From Oscillospiraceae bacterium (GTDB lineage Bacteria; Bacillota; Clostridia; Oscillospirales; Acutalibacteraceae), in assembly GCA_029004655.1 (NCBI GenBank), contig JAQVYP010000037.1, positions 1-12,048 of the forward strand: a stretch of DNA of 12,048 nucleotides. Reading direction: 5' to 3'. Under the pieces are notes generated by a model. The model was given only the letters and a program-made list of their open reading frames with translations, was not told the origin of the DNA and did not search any database. Made by a program: the position numbers and the translations under genes. Every line of letters starts with the position of its first letter. The stretch's first letter is position 1. Of the stretch, positions 1-7,215 are shown piece by piece.

Positions 1-46
1 TTAGAATCATTATACTATATTTAACCTATAAATGTAAATAACGCAT

Positions 47-91
47 ATCAACAAAAACAGGCTGATATCGGTTTCATTCGATATCAGCCTG
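47..91 (-). terminator. Rho-independent terminator of the uronate operon
   Basis: A perfect 13-bp stem, CAGGCTGATATCG (58-70) against CGATATCAGCCTG (79-91), encloses an 8-base loop. Read on the minus strand the stem is followed directly by TTTTTGTTGAT (57 downward), the layout of an intrinsic terminator. It lies about 90 bases beyond the stop codon of the last gene of the six-gene minus-strand operon. The plus-strand side has no T-run, so it should work in one direction only. Confidence 0.88.
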
Positions 92-180
92 TAAAACTAT
101 ATGAATCTTATCATTTAACTTTTGCCGGTATTCTGATTTTTTCTGATTACCATTTCAAACCGGCATTCATGAATCTTTGG
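92..180. other. Untranslated 3' tail of the operon
   Basis: These 89 bases separate the last operon gene from its terminator and hold no coding region with a ribosome binding site. A weak second inverted repeat, TGCCGGT (123-129) with ACCGGCA (159-165), has a 29-base loop and no T-run. The 9-base word ATGAATCTT occurs twice. No function is evident. Confidence 0.4.
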
Positions 181-1359
181 TTACCAGCGGACACTCCACC
201 TTGGACTATAATCTCCGCTTGCAATAGAAGCTTCGGTCTTGCTATCACTTTGCTTCTCGGATTCTGTTATTTTATTCGCCAAATATCTGTTAAATTTGGC
301 GCAATCAATAGGTAGTGTAACCCAGTCGTCCGTCCAAGAAGAAAGAAACGCCGCATTTGAAAGCATCAATTCTTGTTCGCCGTCAATTCCGGGCGCCAAA
401 AGCCGTTCACCATTCAATATCGCGTTTGCAAAGTTTTGCATAATGCCTGAATGAGCAGTTTCTCCACCCGAAAAATCTTGCTCACTGTAATCCGTTTCCC
501 ATGTTGGAAAACCATGTTCATCAGAAAAGCACATTTCTCGCTCAGAGCCGCGCAACTGCCAAAGCTTCAACTTTCCGTCCTCGGCAACAAGTTTACCTCT
601 GTCGCCTGAAATTTCAAGTCTGTTTGTTCCCGGATATTCACCCGTCGAGGTAATAAACAGTGCTGTGGCACCATTTTCATACTCAGCAAATATTGTAGCA
701 TCGTCCTCAACTTCGATATTATGATATTTCCCACAATAACAAAAAGCTCTTATTCGTGACGGCATTCCGAATATCCACTGCCACAAGTCAAGGTTATGCG
801 GGGCTTGATTAAGCAAAACTCCGCCGCCCTCGCCCTTCCATGTGGCACGCCACACTCCGGAATCGTAATAGCTTTGAGTTCTGTACCAATTGGTAATATT
901 CCAAACCAATCTCTTGGGCTTTCCCAGCCTGCCGCTTCCTATAATATCTCTTACTTTTGCATAAAGCAGATTTGTGCGCTGATTCCACATAATACAAAAT
1001 ACTTTGCCCGATTTTTCTGCAATTTCACTCATTTTTTGAACACTGCTTAGCATCACGCCGGCAGGCTTTTCAATAAGAACATGAAGTCCGTTAGCAAAAG
1101 CTTCTATCGCCATGGGTGGGTGCAACCAGTGCGGTGTAGCAATAATCACTGCATCAAGGTTGCCTTCGTTCAACATATTCGTATAATTATCAAAGGTCGG
1201 AATACCGCCCAAATTTTCATGACACCATTCAATTCTTCTGGGATTAATATCGCAAACGGCCGCAAGAGTCAGCCCCTTTATGTTGCCCAATGCAATGTTT
1301 TTTGAATGCGCACTACCCATATTACCGATACCGACAATTCCAACACGAACTGTTTCCAT
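181..1359 (-). CDS. Gfo/Idh/MocA-family NAD(P)-dependent oxidoreductase (paralogue 1)
   Basis: Cytosolic sugar-type dehydrogenase of 392 aa. The N-terminal Rossmann fold shows GIGNMG (residues 10-15), an Asp at 38 after the second strand that favours NAD(H), and the family's EKPAG (97-101) with catalytic Lys98. The C-terminal domain has GGGVLLNQAPH (178-188); His188 is the conserved active-site histidine, and Asn184 sits where many relatives have Asp. The protein ends in a basic, Trp-rich tail (SPRWSVRW). The ATG at 1359 is chosen over an in-frame TTG at 1377 because GGGGGGAG lies 6-7 bases before the ATG and overlaps the TTG codon region. It is the last gene of the operon, 29 bp after the 253-aa epimerase gene. 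It aligns without gaps to the gene at 7212-8375 over roughly the first 270 residues. The substrate cannot be read from sequence; a C3 oxidation of a glycoside or uronate is inferred from context. Confidence 0.9.
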   Translation of the reverse strand: METVRVGIVGIGNMGSAHSKNIALGNIKGLTLAAVCDINPRRIEWCHENLGGIPTFDNYTNMLNEGNLDAVIIATPHWLHPPMAIEAFANGLHVLIEKPAGVMLSSVQKMSEIAEKSGKVFCIMWNQRTNLLYAKVRDIIGSGRLGKPKRLVWNITNWYRTQSYYDSGVWRATWKGEGGGVLLNQAPHNLDLWQWIFGMPSRIRAFCYCGKYHNIEVEDDATIFAEYENGATALFITSTGEYPGTNRLEISGDRGKLVAEDGKLKLWQLRGSEREMCFSDEHGFPTWETDYSEQDFSGGETAHSGIMQNFANAILNGERLLAPGIDGEQELMLSNAAFLSSWTDDWVTLPIDCAKFNRYLANKITESEKQSDSKTEASIASGDYSPRWSVRW

Positions 1360-1388
1360 TGAAAGCTCCCCCCACAAATCATTAAATT

Positions 1389-2150
1389 CTATCTAAGTCC
1401 CTGCGCTTTAAGATATGAATAGCTCTTTTTTAGGCAGAGAAACGGGTCTTCGCCATAGCAGTCATCCTGCTCCACAAGCGCATATTCAACCCTAGCATCT
1501 TCACAAGCTTTGAGAATTGACTCAAAATTCATGTTGCCGAAGCCTACAGGCGCCATTCTGCGCTCATTAACCACCATGGTCATATCTTTCAAATGAACAC
1601 GTGGAAGTCTGCCTGCAAAATGTCTGATCCACCAAGCTGGATCACCGCCGCCTGCCTGTGCCCAGAATGTGTCAAATGTAAATCCAAGCTCTTTTGGTGT
1701 GAAAGCCTGATTTAGTGTTTCAAGCACTATCTCTCGATGACCGGGAAGTTTTCCGAATTCCATGTCATGATTATGATACATAAGTGTCATTCCCAGCTCA
1801 TTCAGACGCTTTGCTGCTGGTTTGTATGTTTTAACAAAGTCATCAAAGCCTTCCTGAGTCTCAGATATGTTGGCACAGCCGATACCCACATAATCACAGT
1901 CGAATGCTTTATGAATTCTTGCAACTTCATCTGTTTCTTTTGCAATACGATCTCTATCAAAATGTGTGATAACACATTTCAAACCGGTGCTGTCCAGCTG
2001 CTCTTTAAGCCATTCTCCCTCAAAGCTGCAAGTTCCCGATACCTGAATGGTTGTATATCCGATATCGGCAATCTTCTTCAGTGATTCGGAAAAATGTTCA
2101 AGCGTATCACATTGTTTACATACAGTATACATCTGTGCTCCAATTATCAT
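1389..2150 (-). CDS. Sugar phosphate isomerase/epimerase-like TIM-barrel protein (253 aa)
   Basis: Xylose-isomerase-like TIM barrel (AP endonuclease 2 superfamily), cytosolic, with no signal peptide. Motifs in order: YHNHDMEF (125-132), FDTFWAQAGGGDP (159-171), HLKDM (186-190), PVGFGNMNF (201-209) and VEQDDCYGEDPF (226-237). Asp160, His186 and Glu227 are the likely divalent-metal ligands. Members of this large family epimerise, isomerise, dehydrate or cleave sugars and keto-sugars; IolE, YcjR and the catalytic subunits of C-glycoside deglycosidases all belong to the fold. The start is supported by GGGGACAGG just before the ATG. It lies 44 bp downstream of another, clearly different TIM-barrel gene and 29 bp before a Gfo/Idh/MocA gene. 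An oxidoreductase paired with an epimerase suggests that it acts on a keto-sugar made by one of the two dehydrogenases. Exact reaction unknown. Confidence 0.85.
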   Translation of the reverse strand: MIIGAQMYTVCKQCDTLEHFSESLKKIADIGYTTIQVSGTCSFEGEWLKEQLDSTGLKCVITHFDRDRIAKETDEVARIHKAFDCDYVGIGCANISETQEGFDDFVKTYKPAAKRLNELGMTLMYHNHDMEFGKLPGHREIVLETLNQAFTPKELGFTFDTFWAQAGGGDPAWWIRHFAGRLPRVHLKDMTMVVNERRMAPVGFGNMNFESILKACEDARVEYALVEQDDCYGEDPFLCLKKSYSYLKAQGLR

Positions 2151-2194
2151 ACCTGTCCCCGTTTCTCATACAATACTACCATATGAATTTTTGT

Positions 2195-3043
2195 TTAGAA
2201 TTTATTCAAAATATCTTTTAATGCATTAACTGCCGAATCAAATGCTGCACGTTGAGTTGGATATTTGAATTCTCCCTGGCCTACAACACTCTTTTCATCA
2301 TGCTCCAATTCACCCAAACCGTCAAAAGATGAAAGATGAGGCTCAAGTGTCATCACAGTACCGCCGTTTGCAATGTATTGCTTCAAAATCTGTTGTATAT
2401 TCCCAATACCGAATCCGGCAGGAACCACTTTACCGTCTGTCAGTGCATCTTTAATGTGTATATACTCAATATATGGCGACAGCATTTCCCATGCAGGAAG
2501 TGTTTTCACACCGCACTGAATGAAATTTGCAGGATCAAAAATGCCCCTAATTTCAGGGACTGCCTTTAATATTTCAAGACATCTCTCAGCATTGTCTCCG
2601 TATATTTCTTTTTCATTCTCATGGCAAAGAATAACTCCGCTGCCCTTTGCAGCTTCGCAAAAGCGCGACAAGCGTAGCATCACTTCGTCACGATATTCCG
2701 GCTTACCATCTGTTCCGTAAAAACTAAACAGGCGGAAACACGGTGCGCCGAAAACATTAGCAGCTTCAACCATGCGCTTGAAGTTATCAAGATGTGGCTT
2801 AAAATCATCTTTAATATCAATTTTGCCTGACGGCGAGCCGATTGACCAAACCGCAAGGCCGTTATCACGAAGCTTTTTACCAACCATTTGCACTTGCCCG
2901 GCTGATAAATCGGAAATGTTGGTTCCGTCAACTCCGCGAATTTCAAGAAAATCAATACCATTTTCTTTCATGGCAATAATTTGTTCATCAAATGAGATAC
3001 TTGCCTCGTCTGCAAAGGCCGAAAGTTTGATATTATTATTCAT
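2195..3043 (-). CDS. Sugar phosphate isomerase/epimerase-like TIM-barrel protein (282 aa)
   Basis: A second xylose-isomerase-like TIM barrel, only distantly similar to its downstream neighbour. It keeps the superfamily metal-site pattern: LCHENEKEIYGD (139-150, Glu142), IFDPANF (168-174, Asp170), IHIKDA (195-200, His196) and LEPHL (233-237, Glu234). The PAGFGIG segment (208-214) matches the loop after the sixth strand in relatives. The start is secured by AGGGGGAG about 4 bases before the ATG. It begins 11 bp after the uxuB stop, so it is co-transcribed with the mannonate genes. Two diverged TIM-barrel enzymes in one operon suggests two successive steps on keto-sugars, or an epimerase plus a lyase. 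Which protein does which cannot be decided from sequence. Confidence 0.85.
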   Translation of the reverse strand: MNNNIKLSAFADEASISFDEQIIAMKENGIDFLEIRGVDGTNISDLSAGQVQMVGKKLRDNGLAVWSIGSPSGKIDIKDDFKPHLDNFKRMVEAANVFGAPCFRLFSFYGTDGKPEYRDEVMLRLSRFCEAAKGSGVILCHENEKEIYGDNAERCLEILKAVPEIRGIFDPANFIQCGVKTLPAWEMLSPYIEYIHIKDALTDGKVVPAGFGIGNIQQILKQYIANGGTVMTLEPHLSSFDGLGELEHDEKSVVGQGEFKYPTQRAAFDSAVNALKDILNKF

Positions 3044-3054
3044 GATTCTCCCCC

Positions 3055-3879
3055 TTATACTCCTGAATATGCAGAAAATCCACCGTCGATAGGAACAACA
3101 ATTCCTGTTACAAATCCGGCTTTTTCACTGTCGATTATCCATTCGAGAGTACCTAAAATCTCATCTGCTTCTCCAAAACGTCCCATAGGAGTTGCACGAA
3201 GAATTTTATCGGTACGCGGGGTTGGATTTCCGTCTTTATCAAACAACAAATCACGATTCTGATTTGTCACAAAAAATCCGGGTGCAATAGCATTAACACG
3301 GATTTCTTGACCTGCAAAATGCACTGCAAGCCATTGTGTAAAATTGCTTACAGCCGATTTGGCGGCACTGTATGCAGGGATTTTTGTTAAAGGTCTGAAT
3401 GCGTTCATCGACGAAATATTAAGAATGCAGCAGCCTTTTCTGCCAATCATGTCTTTTGCAAAAACCTGTGTTGGCAAAAGTGTTCCCATCATATTTAAAT
3501 CGAAAACAAAGCCAAAGCCAGCCTTGTCAAGATTGAAAAATGTTGAGATATCGGTTGCGGTATCGTCACCAGCTTCAAAAGTTTCATGTGCAGTGGTGCA
3601 TTTAGGACTGTTACCACCTGCTCCATTTATAAGTATATCGCAAATTCCTAAGTCTGCAACAACTTTTTTATGCACGTCTTCAAGAATATCTTTGTCAAGC
3701 ACATTGCATTTGTATGCCTTGGCAACTCCGCCGTTCGCAACGATTTCTGCGGCAACTGCTTCAACTGCCTGCTCGTTAAGGTCTAGCAATGCAACATTGT
3801 ATCCGAGTTTAGCCAAATCCTTAGCAAATGAAGAACAAAGTATGCCGCCTGCTCCGGTTATAACTATATTTTTACTCAT
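3055..3879 (-). CDS. uxuB: D-mannonate oxidoreductase (fructuronate reductase), short-chain dehydrogenase type
   Basis: Reduces D-fructuronate to D-mannonate, the second step of glucuronate breakdown. It is a classical-length SDR (274 aa), not the long-chain dehydrogenase that performs this step in E. coli; Bacillus subtilis also uses an SDR for it. The nucleotide-binding motif is the variant TGAGGILC (8-15). Asp33 at the end of the second strand suggests NAD(H). NGAG is at 85-88, Asn129, Ser156/157 and Tyr170-x3-Lys174 form the catalytic set, and PG is at 200-201. An insert around residues 93-120 is typical of the mannonate subgroup. The start ATG overlaps the uxuA stop as ATGA, implying translational coupling. 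The assignment relies mainly on family resemblance plus position directly after uxuA; a related keto-sugar reductase role is the alternative. Confidence 0.86.
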   Translation of the reverse strand: MSKNIVITGAGGILCSSFAKDLAKLGYNVALLDLNEQAVEAVAAEIVANGGVAKAYKCNVLDKDILEDVHKKVVADLGICDILINGAGGNSPKCTTAHETFEAGDDTATDISTFFNLDKAGFGFVFDLNMMGTLLPTQVFAKDMIGRKGCCILNISSMNAFRPLTKIPAYSAAKSAVSNFTQWLAVHFAGQEIRVNAIAPGFFVTNQNRDLLFDKDGNPTPRTDKILRATPMGRFGEADEILGTLEWIIDSEKAGFVTGIVVPIDGGFSAYSGV

Positions 3880-4919
3880 TTATTGTTACCCCTTTCAACT
3901 GCTTCCCAAAGACCCGCAATATATGTTGCGCCAAGTGCACGGTCAAAGAGTCCGTATCCGTAACGCCCCGTTTCTCCCCAAATCATTCTGCCATGATCGG
4001 GACGAACATATCCGTCAAATCCACCATCAACAAGCGATTTAACGATTCCATACATATCAAGAGAGCCGCACTTTGTCGGATGTCCAACCTCTTCAAAGGA
4101 ACGCTCACCTGTGTGCTTAATGTTGCGCAGATGCACAAAATAGATTCTTTCACCAAACTTCTTCGCCATTTTAGGCAAATCATTTTCAGGGTTTGCGCCA
4201 AGAGAGCCTGTGCAGAATGTTAGTCCGTTGCTCGGACTGTCAACCAATTTCAAAAATCTTTCCAGATTCTTTTCACCTGTTATAATTCTCGGCAAACCGA
4301 ACAGTCCCCACGGTGGATCATCCGGATGAATAGCCATTCTGACTCCAGCCTCCTCCGCAACAGGAATAACCGCCTGCAGGAAGGTTTTAAGGTTTTCCCA
4401 AAGCTGCTCCTCGCCTATTTGAGAGTATTGGCTAAGCAAATCTCGAAGTCCCTCTTTAGTGTAGCTTGCATCCCACCCCGGGAGTGAAAGCTCACTTGTG
4501 AGCGGATTCATTGAAAGCACGGTGCTTTCATCATATGCGAGAGCGTTTGCGCCATCAGTCTGCTGATGTTCGAGTTCGCTGCGCAGCCAGTCAAAAACTG
4601 GCATGAAATTATAGCAAATGCACTTTACACCGGCCATGCCGAGTCTTCTGATGTTTTCGCAGTAATTTTCGATAAGCTTTGGAGCATTTTCGTTTCCAAG
4701 CTTTATGTCCTCAGAAACAGGAACGCTTTCAACAACCTCGAACTCAAGGCCATTTGATACTGCTTTTGTCTTCAGTTCTGCAATGCTCTGCTCACTCCAT
4801 ATTTCACCGGGAGCAACATCATATACAGCTGATACAATACCGCTCATCGTTGGAATCTGTCTGATTCTATGCAGAGTGACCGGATCGTTGTCGCCATACC
4901 ATCTAAAAGTAAGTTTCAT
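3876..4919 (-). CDS. uxuA: Mannonate dehydratase
   Basis: Dehydrates D-mannonate to 2-keto-3-deoxy-D-gluconate (KDG), the third step of glucuronate catabolism, in the cytosol with a divalent metal. At 347 aa it is close to the Bacillus-type enzyme and shorter than the E. coli one. Key motifs: HPDDPPWGLFGLPRI (198-212, His198), CTGSLG (236-241, Cys236), HLRNIK (263-268, His263) and RPDHGR (306-311, Asp308 and His309), giving the metal-binding His/Cys/His/Asp set of the family. The N-terminal FRWYGD segment (5-10) is also characteristic. GGAGG precedes the ATG, and the ATG overlaps the uxaC stop by one base (TAATG). Its own stop overlaps uxuB (ATGA). The three uronate genes are thus physically and probably translationally coupled. 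Confidence 0.96.
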   Translation of the reverse strand: MKLTFRWYGDNDPVTLHRIRQIPTMSGIVSAVYDVAPGEIWSEQSIAELKTKAVSNGLEFEVVESVPVSEDIKLGNENAPKLIENYCENIRRLGMAGVKCICYNFMPVFDWLRSELEHQQTDGANALAYDESTVLSMNPLTSELSLPGWDASYTKEGLRDLLSQYSQIGEEQLWENLKTFLQAVIPVAEEAGVRMAIHPDDPPWGLFGLPRIITGEKNLERFLKLVDSPSNGLTFCTGSLGANPENDLPKMAKKFGERIYFVHLRNIKHTGERSFEEVGHPTKCGSLDMYGIVKSLVDGGFDGYVRPDHGRMIWGETGRYGYGLFDRALGATYIAGLWEAVERGNNK

Positions 4920-6280
4920 TATTTATCCTCCACCAATGATTTAATATTGCTGTAGCTTATCATCATTGCCAGTTTTTCTGCCTGTTTGCCATCAAATTCA
5001 CCGTCATCCACAAATTTTCCGATTTTCTCACAAAGAATTCTGCGAAAATAATCGTGACGGGCATATGACAAAAAGCTTCTGCTGTCGGTCAACATTCCAA
5101 GGAACGAGGCTAAATGTCCTGTTTCGGCGATAGTCTCTATCTGATCTTCTATGCCGCGCTTATGGTCACAAAACCACCACGCCGCACCACACACAACATT
5201 GCGAAAACTGCCGCCCGCAGAGCAAAGCTGTGCATTCAAATTCGGTTTTAAGGAATATAAAATGGTTTTTGGCAAGCCACTGTCAGATTCAATTGCGTCC
5301 AGCATTCTGATAATACTGCTGACAGCAATATCATCGCCCATGCAATCACCACCACAATCAGCTCCAAGCTTTTTAAACAATGTCGAGTTAGCATTACGCC
5401 ATACAGCCAAATGCCACTGCATTATAAGTCCGCGGCTTTCATATTCTTTCCCAAAGAAACGATACATGTTGCCCAAAAATCCCTTGTAATCATCATCCGA
5501 AACCATTTTACCTTTAAGTGCCGCTGTAAATACTTTGTCTGCATCTATATCATCCCATATTCTGTCCGGGAAATCAGGAATACCGACGTCGGTCATTTTA
5601 CAGCCATGAGCTTTAAAAAAATCAAGACGCTCAGTTGCGGCTTTTTTAAGTGTTTCTAGGTTATTTATCGGGTATTTGCAAACATCGGATAATTTAGCAA
5701 TATAATCCGCATATCCCGTGCGGCGGATTTGCAACAGATTGTCTGTTCGATAAGACGGAGCAACTTTGACTTCGTAACCTTCTTTTGCTAGTTTTTCGTG
5801 ATATTCGAGGGAATCAGCAATATCATCGGTAGTTGCTATATATTCGACATTTGAAGATTTAATAAGTTTTCTGGGTGAAAGCTGTTTTTCCTTTATTATT
5901 GCATTAGCTTTGTTCCAAATTTCTTCTGCATTTTCGGGGCAAAGGTGTTCTTCAATTCCAAAGAACATATTCAACTCCATTTCTGTCCAATGATACAGAG
6001 GGTTGCCTGCAGCTAGGCTGATTGTCTCGGCATATTTTAAGAATTTTTCATGCCAATCGGCTTTGCCTGTGATATATTCTTCGTCAATGCCGAATGCACG
6101 CATCAAGCGCCATTTATAATGGTCTCCTCCAAGCCACATTTCACCTATATTGTTAAACGGCTTGTCTTCATAAATTTCCTTTGGAGAAAGGTGGCAGTGA
6201 TAATCAATTATTGGTAAATCACGAACACTTTCATATATTTGCTGTCCCGATTTACTGTTTAATAAATAAGTCTTATTCAT
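4919..6280 (-). CDS. uxaC: Glucuronate isomerase (uronate isomerase)
   Basis: Isomerises D-glucuronate to D-fructuronate; family members can also convert galacturonate to tagaturonate. It is a 453-aa amidohydrolase-fold protein, near the usual family length. DYHCHL (26-31) carries the metal-binding His28 and His30. QWHLAVWRN (288-296) is a variant of the family's QLH-x-RN block, and the C-terminal MLTDSRSFLSYARHDYFRR block (396-414) is diagnostic. The ATG at 6280 is preferred to one at 6295: AAAGGAG lies 5 bases before it, and the upstream ATG would place that ribosome binding site inside the coding region. It is the first gene of the operon, divergent from an AraC-type regulator. No altronate genes (uxaA, uxaB) are present, so the glucuronate branch is the one served here. 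Confidence 0.96.
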   Translation of the reverse strand: MNKTYLLNSKSGQQIYESVRDLPIIDYHCHLSPKEIYEDKPFNNIGEMWLGGDHYKWRLMRAFGIDEEYITGKADWHEKFLKYAETISLAAGNPLYHWTEMELNMFFGIEEHLCPENAEEIWNKANAIIKEKQLSPRKLIKSSNVEYIATTDDIADSLEYHEKLAKEGYEVKVAPSYRTDNLLQIRRTGYADYIAKLSDVCKYPINNLETLKKAATERLDFFKAHGCKMTDVGIPDFPDRIWDDIDADKVFTAALKGKMVSDDDYKGFLGNMYRFFGKEYESRGLIMQWHLAVWRNANSTLFKKLGADCGGDCMGDDIAVSSIIRMLDAIESDSGLPKTILYSLKPNLNAQLCSAGGSFRNVVCGAAWWFCDHKRGIEDQIETIAETGHLASFLGMLTDSRSFLSYARHDYFRRILCEKIGKFVDDGEFDGKQAEKLAMMISYSNIKSLVEDK

Positions 6281-6307
6281 AAAAACTCCTTTCATTTTTG
6301 CAAATAA

Positions 6308-6345
6308 ATATTGGTTATTTGGATATTATATTGCTAATATGGCAC
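6308..6345. promoter_or_regulatory. Tandem operator-like direct repeat between uxaC and the AraC-type gene
   Basis: ATATTGGTTATTTGG (6308-6322) and ATATTGCTAATATGG (6328-6342) match at 12 of 15 positions and start 20 bases apart, about two helical turns. Two same-facing half-sites spaced in this way are typical of AraC/XylS-family regulators. The second half-site shares the exact 12-mer TTGCTAATATGG with the inverse strand of 8425-8436, upstream of the second oxidoreductase gene. They cover the likely -10 of uxaC and a possible plus-strand promoter (TTGGTT at 6311, TAATAT at 6335, spacer 18), which would allow autoregulation. Confidence 0.5.
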
Positions 6346-6353
6346 AAATGTGT
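6325..6353 (-). promoter_or_regulatory. Candidate promoter of the uxaC operon
   Basis: On the minus strand a perfect TATAAT (plus 6325-6330) lies 45 bases before the uxaC start. The hexamer 17 bases upstream is ACACAT (plus 6348-6353), which is not a recognisable -35. That pattern fits a promoter that depends on an activator. The spacer contains the repeated word CCATATTAGCAA, which also occurs in front of the gene at 8375. Transcription would start near 6318, inside the second half-site, so repression is also possible. Confidence 0.45.
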
Positions 6354-6387
6354 TAGATTTAAAAAAACACTTTTGGGGTGGTATAAA

Positions 6388-7215
6388 ATGAGCACACTTT
6401 ATACATACAGTCACAACAATCTATTGATTAGTCATTCCCTTGATGAACATCCCGACACAAATAAATTTTCCATGCATGCTCATGATAGTAATGAGATATT
6501 TTACTTTATTTCGGGTCATGGAAAATATGCGGTAGAGGGCAATATGTATGACTTATATCCCGGTTGCATTATGATAATGCGGGCAAACGAAACACACAAA
6601 CTTCATATAGAACCTGATTTGCCTTACGAGCGTATTGTAATTAATTTTGCACCGTCAATAATCATGCCCCTTGATCCGGAAATGCATCTGCTTGAATCAT
6701 TTTTGGATCGTCCTAACGGACAATGGAACAGATACAGCCCAGATGAGCTTGATTTTGACGCAGGAAAATACATAAAAGGCATGATTTTGCCAAAAGAAAG
6801 TGAATATAATCAAAGGCTTGCAATAACATCTCGACTCATATGCCTGCTTTATGATTTAAGCACTCATTTTCATAAAACCCGCCAAAAAGAAACTTCAAAT
6901 ACACCCCGGGATATGATTGCAGATGTTGTTGATTACATAAACACAAACCTCTTTGGAGATTGGAATCTTGATATGCTTTCAGCACATTTTTATATCAGCA
7001 AATCATATCTTAACCGAATTTTTAAAAATTCAACGGGCTGCTCAATTTGGAATTATGTGCTTATTAAACGTCTGATGGTGGCACGCGAAAGTATTCGCAA
7101 TGGCACACCGATTACTACAGTTTACCGAGCTTGCGGATTTAATGATTATTCAACATTTTTCAGGAGATACCGTAACCATTTCGGCGTATCGCCCAAAGAT
7201 GATAAGCCACGTTAA
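6388..7215 (+). CDS. AraC-family transcriptional regulator with cupin sensor domain
   Basis: A 275-aa regulator with an N-terminal cupin ligand-binding domain and a C-terminal double helix-turn-helix. In the cupin part, HAHDSNEIFYF (30-40) and THKL (69-72) carry the conserved histidines and glutamate; about residues 175-270 form the DNA-binding domain. The first HTH spans roughly 194-214 and the second 242-265, with the family signature VYRACGFNDYSTFFRRYR (245-262). ATG 6388 is chosen because GGGGTGG lies 6 bases before it; an upstream in-frame ATG at 6298 has no good site. It is divergent from the uxaC operon and is the likely local regulator, probably sensing a uronate or a keto-sugar intermediate (inferred). 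Its stop codon overlaps that of the convergent oxidoreductase gene. Confidence 0.92.
   Translation: MSTLYTYSHNNLLISHSLDEHPDTNKFSMHAHDSNEIFYFISGHGKYAVEGNMYDLYPGCIMIMRANETHKLHIEPDLPYERIVINFAPSIIMPLDPEMHLLESFLDRPNGQWNRYSPDELDFDAGKYIKGMILPKESEYNQRLAITSRLICLLYDLSTHFHKTRQKETSNTPRDMIADVVDYINTNLFGDWNLDMLSAHFYISKSYLNRIFKNSTGCSIWNYVLIKRLMVARESIRNGTPITTVYRACGFNDYSTFFRRYRNHFGVSPKDDKPR

Noticed and set aside
92..180. A short gene or frameshifted C-terminal continuation after the first Gfo/Idh/MocA gene
   Set aside because: The protein already ends in a plausible terminal motif. The short frames after it have no ribosome binding site, and the terminator follows shortly.
181..1359. Myo-inositol dehydrogenase (iolG) with IolE-like partners
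   Set aside because: Family folds match, but no other iol gene is present and the genes are fused to uronate catabolism. Kept as a possible alternative rather than a named call.
3344..4042. A 232-codon plus-strand open frame opposite uxuB and uxuA
   Set aside because: It lies wholly antisense to two strongly recognised genes, has low-complexity Ser/Ala-rich composition typical of shadow frames, and has no convincing ribosome binding site.
6281..6295. An upstream start of uxaC at 6295
   Set aside because: It would place the clear AAAGGAG ribosome binding site inside the coding region, with no site of its own.
6298..6387. A 30-codon N-terminal extension of the AraC-type regulator
   Set aside because: The good ribosome binding site GGGGTGG lies before ATG 6388. 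The extension would overlap the putative operators and promoters and does not resemble a cupin N-terminus.
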